A DNA stretch of 64,000 bases from Cephalotus follicularis (Eukaryota > Streptophyta > Magnoliopsida > Oxalidales > Cephalotaceae). The stretch lies in assembly GCA_001972305.1 (NCBI GenBank), contig BDDD01002656.1, forward strand, positions 108,081 through 172,080. The letters run 5' to 3'. The position numbers and the translations under genes are program-made. This document shows positions 56,162 to 64,000 of this stretch, piece after piece; position 1 is the first letter of the stretch, and each line of letters begins with the position of its first letter. The notes beneath the pieces are model-generated. The model was not told the DNA's origin and searched no databases. It saw only the letters and a list, made by a program, of their open reading frames with translations.

Positions 56162-57360
56162 TGTAACAACCCGCATTAATTTTGGATAAATTGATGTTTG
56201 GGCCTCGGGGAAAATTTTTCTTTTCTCCTTGGTTGGTTTCAGCTTGGGCTTGGTGGCTTAAGGCCCATTGGACATGTGTTAAATAAAGAGTGAAGGGATA
56301 AAGAGAAGATATTTTGTGTGGTGCCTTGGGAAGAGTGTGAATCTTCTTCAGGAAGTTTTAATAGTTGGTGGCAGTTGACTTTGGCAAATGTGAGGGTTAG
56401 ATTTGCTCATTTCAATTAGTTCATGTTGGAAGGAGCAGTTGCTGAAGATTTCTTTCTTCCTTTCTTCTTTCTCCTTCTTCATTCTCCCTGAAGCTTCGTT
56501 CGTCATCTGAGGTTGGAACGTTCTTGTCGTCTACACGTTTAGCCAGGTGAGTGTTCTCCTCAGTTTGGTTATGGTGTGAAGCTTCGATGGTAAAGTAATG
56601 GTTTGTGAAGCCGAGGAAGAGCTTGGTTGTGGTTCTTATACATGTGTGTGATACATTCATGTTCCTTGGACTTTTGTTCATAGTTATGGCTAAGCTGTGT
56701 GTGTTGATTTTGTAGAGGTGGATCCATGCGCGGAGTCCGTATAGCAGGGAAGCTAGCGGAGTACTGCAGGTACTAGTGAGTGGGATGTTTCCTTTTCTAT
56801 CAATTGATACTGAGAGTCTATACTTTTTATATGCTTTTCATGATATTGTCTTTGACCAGGATTCTTCTCCTGTTGTCTTGTTGGTTATTGCATGTGAATA
56901 CTATTTTCGAGCAGAGTTACTTGATGTCTTGGGTTGATGTGTTTCCGTTGTTGTTGAGTAGTCATGCTTTCTTAATATCATGTGTTGTTTCCTCGGATAC
57001 TAGTTACTAGTACTTGGATGTGAATGAGACGCATTATGGGTGATAGAGGAGTGGGCGTTCGATTCCAATTCCACTCAGCAGTTCCATTGTCTATGATGAG
57101 CTATTGGGTGTGACTGTGCCTGGGTTCCATACCCGGATCTGCTCATTTCATTGGACTATGATGAAATGTTGCGTGGGAGAAGCCGAGGATCCGCTACTTC
57201 TTCGGTCAGGCCATGATGGAGTCCTCGAACACGAGATTGCCAGCCCGAGATGTCTAAGTGGTGATACTCTTACCTCTAAGCCGAAGTTCTCCTCTGTCAT
57301 CTCGACATGGGTGGAGCCGAGCGGTGATTAGTGGGCCCCTTGGACGATATTAGCGCTATA

Positions 57361-57545
57361 TGATTGTCGGCGAGGTAGCTCCTCGATTGATGTTCATATG
57401 GTGTGGTACTGAACTCGTGATTACCGACAAGGGTGGGCTTGCGTAGCCCCTCGATCGATGTTCATATAGTGAGGTGCGCCAACATGTGATTGCCGATGAA
57501 GGAGTGCTTGCATAGCCCTTCCATCGATGTTCATACGGTGCTCTG
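57361..57545. repeat. Three tandem repeats of ~57-69 bp in LTR G
   Basis: Units start at 57361, 57418 and 57487 with TGATTGCCGA, then AGCCCCTCGATCGATGTTCA and TATGGTG. Confidence 0.88.
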
Positions 57546-58439
57546 GAAGTGGGTATCTATATGCATATATGAGGGATGTGTAAAGTCCTGTAGCCCATGA
57601 CCTCGCTGATGTGGCTCTACCGGAGCTGTTGCTTGTGTTTGCGGATGTGGTTCCGGCTATGGAAATGTGAGTATGATGTGCGCATCCATGTTTCGGGTAT
57701 GTGCATGTGATTGATACAATACCAGTAGTCCTCTTTATCATTGTGATCCTTGGAGTCTTGATCATTTTGTTGATCCTCGGATCCTCGGCATATCTTTATT
57801 ATAACTTGTTATTACTTCCTTGAGGTTAGTCATTGTGTTTGGTAACTCTGATGTCTCCTTGGACTCTTTATTTCTTTGATATTTATGTACATGTTCACCT
57901 CTGCTTTATCCTTGGTGAACAATGGATATGTGGTGTCCTCGGTCCAGTGGGTCATGGCACGTTTGTTTTTTTCTTAGCACCCAGTGGTTGTGGGTTGCTT
58001 GGGAATTTCCTTGATCTTACTCACTAGCCAGTTGGACTAATCCCCTCTCAGTTTTGTGTGCAGAGGAAGTAGGGTTGTAGAGTTCTTAAGATCCACATAG
58101 AGAAAGCGTGTTGGTTATGGTAGACGTCTGATGCAAGCACCTTAGGATGGCTCCTCGGCCATGCCCGACCTTCATACATTTTGGGGCACTCTTGGGGGGT
58201 TTTGTATAGATTTTGTAATGTATAAGATCTGTAACTGTAACGCCCGAATTTTTTACACAAAGTAATATTTCAATTTTATTGAAATATTATTATTGAGTTA
58301 ATGAGAATGGCATAAATTTTGACTTAAATGATGCTTCCAAAATTTAAAAGGTTAGATTTTGGAAGAAGGAATAATGGAGATGTTAAAGAAATTCAAAAAG
58401 ATGCAATTAGAGGCAAAATGGCGCAGTTTTGGACTAAAC

Positions 58440-58585
58440 GCATCGACGTCTTTGTAAAGACGTCGACGCCTATGGGAACTAGGGGCGCACATAAATGCAT
58501 GCACATGAACGTCGATGCAGACGAAGGCATCGACGCCCTTGTACGAAAGAGGAAAAGACATCGACGTCTAAATAAGACGTTGACG
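58440..58585. repeat. GTCGAC array, cluster 1 of LTR H
   Basis: Centres are at 58444, 58464, 58513, 58531, 58562 and 58581. Spacings are 20, 49, 18, 31 and 19 bp. Flanks vary (CATCGACGTC, CGTCGACGCC). Confidence 0.9.
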
Positions 58586-59357
58586 TCTTAAAAAAAGGGA
58601 TATCAGTCACGTTATGAACTGACAGAATAACGTGCAAAAGGGGGGTAATTCTGGCTTGTTGCAGGCACCTTGGGACGCGAAGTGGGACGTGTTGGGCATG
58701 CATAATAGCCTCCTGACCTACATGAATGAAGAAGGAAGAAGAATGTGATAAATGTTGGTATGCATGCAACCTGCAAAAAGGAAATGAGAAGGAAACAAAA
58801 GGGGAATGAAGGAATTGTATAGGGAGGAGGGAGAGAACACGAGAGTGTTCATTTAATGCAGAGAGAAAGAGGGGGAGGGATCCATCTGCATAAGAACCAC
58901 CACATCCCCACCCCTCTCTCTCGTTTAAAACACCTAAGGAGAAGAAAGAAAGAAACAGTGAGTGTGAAGAGGGAGTTCCACCATTACTGGACCAGTGGAG
59001 CTTGGGGAAACTTGGAGCTGGAAGCTTGCAGCAACGGGACAACCTTGGAGCTGTTGTGGACAATGCTTGGAACACAAAGAGGTGGACTTTCAAGGTTTCT
59101 AACTTGAAACCACAGGTAGGGGAAGTATATGTACACTTTTGAGTTCAAGCTAATGTTTTGCCATGAATAAAATGCATGAATTGCATGCCTGTTTTGGAGT
59201 GGATTTGGATGTTAGTTTGATAATATGAACACCTGGTTGAGTGGACTATGCATGCATGTTGAATTCTGTATGAATCCCGTGTTAGACTGCATGTATTATT
59301 GGATTTTATGTTCCTGTTTGGTTGTCGTATGAAAGAGAAAGCGTTCTGGACTCTTAG

Positions 59358-59902
59358 ACGTCGATGCTTTTGAGATAAGCATCGATGTCTTCATGCGGTG
59401 AGGCAATAGACGCCAACGTCTTAGTTAAGCATCGATGTCTATTTCAACCATTTGCAGAACTGCAATGTTTGCCTCTGGACTTGTGGACTTTGATGGATTA
59501 ATGATTTAGTTATACATAAAATAATTGTTGTGCGTGTTATGCCGTAAGTGGTGTAACTGGGAAGTGCATGTGTGGATGGAGGATGGATTCTTCCTTGACA
59601 TGGAGTTTGGTCGAAGTGATACCTCCTGGTACCACTTAAACATCGACGTCTATGGAAGGCATCGACGTCTTTGGTTGCTATGCATTGGGTCTTGCACATA
59701 ACGCGAGGACGTGTTAAGGTTCCTACCTTAAAACGTCGATGCGTTGTGATGAACATCAACGCCTAAGGGTTTTGGCTTGAAGGCATCGACGCCTACAAGA
59801 AAATGTCGACGCGATTCGTACTGTTGCAAGCACTGACCTTGAAGATAAACCTCGACGCTTTTGGGGCAATGAACATCGACGCGTTGAGGAAAGACATCGA
59901 CG
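59358..59902. repeat. GTCGAC array, cluster 2 of LTR H
   Basis: Centres are at 59362, 59383, 59414, 59433; 59644, 59663; 59737, 59757, 59787, 59807, 59853, 59877 and 59898. Spacings within groups are 21, 31, 19; 19; 20, 30, 20, 46, 24 and 21 bp. Confidence 0.88.
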
Positions 59903-60523
59903 TCTTTCCTCCTAGTTTGTACGGTTTAAACCATTTTGGAACAGTTAGTTCCGGAACGATTCTAGAAATGACTATAGGCATGTTTGAGCATATGGTTGCA
60001 TTGCATACTACCGTGAATTGATTTGTTGTAATATCGCATGATTTCTTAAATGAATTTAATTTAAGAAATGTGTATATGATGGTTGTGTGGAAATATGTTT
60101 ATATATATTTTCCAAAAAGGATTGTAAAATGATTTCAATGATTGAGATTATGTATACAAAAATATGTATTCTCGAAGAATTAAATACTGTACAAAAAGGA
60201 CTAGTTATACATTTTGAATAAATGTAATATTGTCAAGTACTTTATACACAATAATTTACTTAAAAATGGACTGTGACGGATATGTATCTTTTCCAAAAAG
60301 GATTGCGAAATGGTTTCACATAATTAAAATTATGGTATACGGACATGAGTATTTTCAAAAGATCGGAGTACATTTTTAATGTATTGTTTTCAAGTATTTT
60401 ATGATACAATAAAACTACTTGAAAAGGATTGAAAATGGACCCTTGTATATTTGACCAAAATATATATATGTTTCAAGAATTTATACTTATAAATTACTTG
60501 AAAAGGACTGTGAATTTTTGATA

Positions 60524-60850
60524 ACTACTAAACCCTGTTGGGTGAGTAATTGGAAACTGTAATTTGTGTTAAAAAGGACTGATGCCCATTCGGGATGTTT
60601 TGATTGCAAGTATTTATGATGTGTTAATTACTTGTGATGGCTTGTTTGGGTTACTAAACTCTATTGGGTAAGTAGCTAGGAATTCAGCTACTGAGCTATG
60701 TTGGGAAAGCAGTTGGAAGTTCCGTATATGGTAGCCACTAAGCTCTGTTGAGTAAGCAGCTAGGGTTTCCCACGAAATGGTTACAGAGCTCTGTTGGGCA
60801 AGTAGCTAGGGACTCCCATTTGGTTGCTAAGCATTGTTGTGTAAGTAACC
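60524..60850. repeat. Six copies of an ACTAAGCTCTGTTGGGTAAG motif
   Basis: Imperfect copies at about 60524, 60652, 60697, 60733, 60780 and 60826, each followed by TAGCTAGG or TAACCGG-like text, 36-47 bp apart except for the first gap. Upstream (60060-60520) are further imperfect repeats of AAAAAGGACTG and TTCCAAAAAGGATTG. Confidence 0.8.
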
Positions 60851-62233
60851 GGTTGTTGAGCCTGAGTGTCAGCAACTTTGATATGGCTTGATGGGTCCTT
60901 AGTGACCTGATCGTTTTATCTAGCTCCTTTGGGGATAGTCTCATACTTGTGTTATTGTGACCCTCGGGTGATACCTGCTTGTGGATATATATATATATAT
61001 TCATGTATATCCTGTGTTACTTATGTACTGCATCATGAATGCATTCATTTCATGTCATTCATTTCTTGGTCCCAAAATGTATTTATGCTTAGCAGAGTGA
61101 GGACAAAGGCTAACCCCCTACTATTTCAGATTGACGGAGATAGTCAGACAAGTGCGGTTAAGGACATTTTGGGAGCTGCTATCTAAAGGTTGTTTAAGTT
61201 AATCTTGTATTATGATAATCCTACTCGTGTTGGAGAGGATGACAAATTGTACTTGTTCAATTTGGATAATTTGTATTTGGGTTTTGGAACAATGTTTCGG
61301 GTTTGATTTATATATGTGAACTTCTCCATGAGAGATATTTATGGTTTAAAATGAAGGTTATATCTCGCTCCGTTTTGTGAGTAATTAACAATGATGATGT
61401 TGTTTGTTGTAACGCGTAGTATGGGATGCGTCTTACGTTGTTAGTTCGGCTTATATTAAAGGCTTCCGCAACTGATGTATCTGTTTTTAAAAGGTTTAAA
61501 TTTTATCGTCAAATGGATAAGCCGAATTATTATGTTAATTACTACCACTTTTATGTCGTTTGAAAAACGGGGCGTGATAGTAACCCTTGTTTAACATCTT
61601 GGTATATAAATCTTGGAGGATAGGAGTCCTCGGCATTTTTGATGTATTTTGTTAGAGGATCATGTATGTTTTACTTGATGATTTTATATGTTTATATATA
61701 CCTTATGATCTTCCTCTGATAGATGTGATATTTTCTCTAAGTGTGTAGATGCCGAGGAAGGGATGGTGAGGTTCATAGACTAGACAGGCCTTAAGTTTGA
61801 CCTTTCAGCTCAGGTTAGTTTGACCTTAGAGTTGAAGTCTGGTGGCGTCCTCAGGAGTTTTGTCCTCGGACGTAGCTCACAGACGTTAGATAAGGGTTTG
61901 AGGTTTTCCTTAGTTTTGCCAACCTCCTGACCTCTGACCAATAAAGTTGCTTAAGATGATTTAATGTATGAACCCATGCGGATCTTTTGAGTACTTGGAC
62001 GTTGTGATATTTCATCTCTTTAGTATTCTTTGAGTCTTTGGGGGACCTCGGGTGGTTCTCCTCTGCACTGCGCTCTCACGCCTGACCTCTTAGCTTAGAT
62101 GGTCTGGCCTTGAGTGTTAGGCCTTTGATGTTAATGTTTTGGTGACCGAGGTTAGGGATCCGGGTGGAGGATCCTTCCTCCTAGCATAGCCGTCCCCTGG
62201 CTGGGGTGATCAGGATTGGGGCGTGTCAGAAAA

Positions 62234-62811
62234 GATCACAAACATCTTCTTCTCACCATCCCAACATAAAATAGGTGGAGATATCATCCTTCAAAGGATT
62301 ACATATTTACTTATGAGAAGTTTAGTTTAGGTGTAAACTCAAAGTTCCATCACAAAGCCCATTTTCCATGTCCATTAAAGAATCTTTTGTGAAGGAGAAA
62401 GTCTTGATTCAAACCTTGGAGGAAAACCAAATTTGTGGGCAAAGAATTAGGTAATGATTCTAACTCATCTCCATGTTAATTTGTGTTCTTTGTGATTGTT
62501 TTGGGATGATGTTGAGGCCGTGTTTGAGGGCTAGGATTGCTGTCCTAGACATGCCCTTTTCTTGCAAGTTGTGTACCCTAGAAAACCCTAAGGGTTTCCT
62601 AGGGTTAGGGTTTGGGTTTGTGGACCAAATGTGATAGGCTTTGGTGTGTTACCCTAATGCATTTTTTGGGAGAGCCAAAGCTAGGGTTTGTGTAACCCTA
62701 GCTCCAACCCCCTATTGATTAGGCATTTCAAATGGATTAAAAAGTTTTGTTATGAAACCCTCAAACCCAAAGTCCCTTAATGTTCTCTTCCGCATTTGAG
62801 CCATTCCAACA
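62234..62811 (+). mobile_element. Family-A Copia 5' LTR (L4), last part
   Basis: Resumes after GAAAA with GATCACAAACATC and ends CCATTCCAACA. It contains the weaker hairpin (62271-62314, with an inner ATCCTT-CA-AAGGAT stem) and many AACCCTAA/TTAGGGTTT motifs (62570-62700), as in the other family-A LTRs. Confidence 0.85.
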
Positions 62812-62813
62812 AG

Positions 62814-62825
62814 TTGTATCAGAGG
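62814..62825 (+). promoter_or_regulatory. Degenerate tRNA-iMet primer-binding site
   Basis: TTGTATCAGAGG, 2 bases after the LTR end; it differs from TGGTATCAGAGC at two positions. Same position as the perfect site at 35227. Confidence 0.8.
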
Positions 62826-62826
62826 T

Positions 62827-64000
62827 TCCTAATTAGGCTCAATTGGACCTCGTTTTAGTCTTTGGTGGCTTGCCATAGAGTCCCCTGAAGTTGGCTTGAA
62901 AATTGGCACTCCAACCCTAAGAGAAAATTGGAAAGATTATGTTATTTGGAATGTTCAATTCCAAGTCATTTTTCCATTTGTTAGAACTAATGGGAATGAC
63001 CAATTAAATGGATAGTTTGATGATCCAAATATTAATACATTGGATGTTAAATGATGCCAGAGGCATTCTAACATCCTTATGTATGATTTAGGATTTCAAA
63101 CGGACCTTAAAATGTCATTCGACAGGCGTTTAAAAATGTTGACAATTTTAGTTCGAAAGTTGGTTACATGCGGGATTTCGGCATTGTTTTTTTTGCACTA
63201 GTGAGTGCAGATTATCTGGCAATTGCCCAAAGGACAAAATTGCACTGGTTAGTTATAGTCTGAGTGCAGGATTATTCTGGGCAGTTTTTGGCAGTCATTT
63301 ATGAGATTTTGGTAATTTTCTGCACTCTTACCGACATTTTCCAGCACGATTACTGATAGTTGACTGAAAGTTTCTGGCGAGCTTTTCTTTGCAGCTTCTG
63401 TGCATTCTTCATACAGTTACTAACAGGAATACTTCATGGACTGGATATGTATGTACCAGGGTGTTCGGACAAATATTCAATTCACTTATGCACATAGTTA
63501 TTTCATTAATGCAACATATTCAAGAGGAATATTAATATTAGTTTTTTCTATTATTTTTATTGCATTATTTTTCTCTCTTTTGGATCCATTGGTGGGATCA
63601 ATGATTAAATATAGTGAGAGACTATATATAGGGGCACTGGATTTTATTTTATCTAGTGGGAGTAGCATTTTATTTAGGCTGATAGATTAATGGTAAATCA
63701 TTAAATATTAAAATTGTCATGTGTTTATTCGTTAACTATATAGCGATTATATTTTTTGAATTTCTTATGCATGCTGGTAGACTTGTGCCTAGACCTAGTT
63801 TTTGGTTTCTTTCATGGGTGAAATTTAAATGCTTTATTATTATGGTTAATCATTTGGTTTGTAATAAGGCTATCTGCGTGCGTCATAATTTTTTTCTTGT
63901 GTATTGTTTTTGGGTAAATTAATTCTCTTCTCCCTCATTATTTTATTCTTATTTTTTCTAGTTACTAAGGTTGTAATTTAATTAAATTTGAGTACAATGG
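62827..64000 (+). mobile_element. Non-coding leader of the family-A element at the window's right edge
   Basis: Aligns in order with 35241-35596 plus 39558-40370. No gag or other coding similarity appears in this ~1.2 kb. Open frames at 63436-63690 and 63719-63922 are not kept in the homologous copy. The element continues beyond the window. Confidence 0.75.

Larger units (their letters stand above)
58236..61579 (+). mobile_element. Solo LTR H nested in LTR G, TSD GTAAC
   Basis: TGTAACGCCCGAA...GGGGCGTGATA (TA instead of CA at the end), 3,344 bp, with GTAAC at 58231-58235 and 61580-61584. 61085-61135 and 61420-61475 match conserved blocks of family C LTRs (AGTGAGGACAAAGGCTAACC; TTTCAGATTGACG), so H is a relative of C. 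Palindrome clusters lie at 58440-58585 and 59358-59902, and a tandem motif at 60524-60850. The 204-codon minus frame at 58479-59093 has no family resemblance and overlaps the array. Confidence 0.93.
56162..62228 (+). mobile_element. Solo LTR G, TSD GAAAA (contains H)
   Basis: TGTAACAACCCGC...GGGGCGTGTCA with GAAAA at 56157-56161 and 62229-62233. After subtracting LTR H and its duplication it is about 2.72 kb, with no coding region: a solo LTR of Tekay-like type. It holds ~66-bp tandem repeats at 57361-57545 and several TCCTCGG motifs shared with LTR F. Open frames such as 57104-57331 have no recognisable similarity. Confidence 0.92.

Noticed and set aside
58479-59093. 204-codon minus-strand frame in LTR H
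   Set aside because: Overlaps the palindrome array and GA-rich leader. Low-complexity Ser/Leu/Phe composition and no domain.

Overview
The window is nuclear DNA of a flowering plant, probably a eudicot with a large repeat-rich genome. Its evidence is a dense nest of plant LTR retrotransposons: Ty1/Copia, Ty3/Gypsy chromoviruses of Tekay/Del type, and one Athila-like Gypsy. Primer-binding sites match plant initiator tRNA-Met (TGGTATCAGAGC), and one element carries plastid-derived sequence (ycf2 plus the spacer upstream of rrn16). I found no credible host gene, tRNA, rRNA or microRNA. Every recognisable coding stretch is a retroelement remnant with stops, frameshifts or deletions.

Layout. 1-783 is a block whose letters read as a Copia LTR end, primer-binding site and gag only when complemented WITHOUT reversal; the matching Copia LTR (minus strand) follows at 784-1894. 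1925-3535 is a Copia RT/RNase H relic followed by a long LTR (family A, from 3540), which is interrupted by a minus-strand Gypsy (5317-11480, TSD TTATT). A plus-strand Gypsy 'E' starts as a protease scrap at 11805-11975 and resumes at 24865. Between these lies a 12.9-kb Tekay-like element 'D' (11976-24859, TSD GCACT), itself carrying a solo LTR 'F' (17318-20554, TSD TTTGG). The RT of E is split by a solo LTR (25535-28158, TSD GATGA), and its 3' LTR (from 30439) by a Copia solo LTR 'K' (32616-33871, TSD TTTGA).

33990-43280 is a non-coding family-A Copia derivative (partial LTR, primer-binding site, leader) split by an Athila-like element 'I' (35597-39552, TSD ACCGA) and a minus-strand solo LTR 'J' (40379-42908, TSD TTGCA). 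43281-52471 holds a second family-A LTR, decayed Copia gag/int/RT/RH and a 3' LTR. 52472-54327 is minus-strand Gypsy pol. 54328-62811 is another family-A LTR split by solo LTR 'G' (56162-62228, TSD GAAAA), itself split by solo LTR 'H' (58236-61579, TSD GTAAC). The window ends in that element's non-coding leader.

Main signal. Copia, Tekay-like and Athila-like LTRs that are otherwise unrelated carry arrays of a ~10-bp palindrome with a GTCGAC-type core (CAGTCGACTG, GCGTCGACGC, GTCAACGC and others). Neighbouring cores are usually 19-22 bp apart, and larger gaps fall mostly near 30, 41 or 52 bp, that is, near multiples of the ~10.5-bp helical turn, while the spacers differ. This looks like a shared regulatory syntax of LTRs in this genome. 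Other strong observations are the string-reversed block at the left edge, an RNA hairpin in family-A LTRs supported by compensatory changes, a telo-box inverted repeat in the same LTRs, and a chimeric plastid insert inside the Athila-like element.
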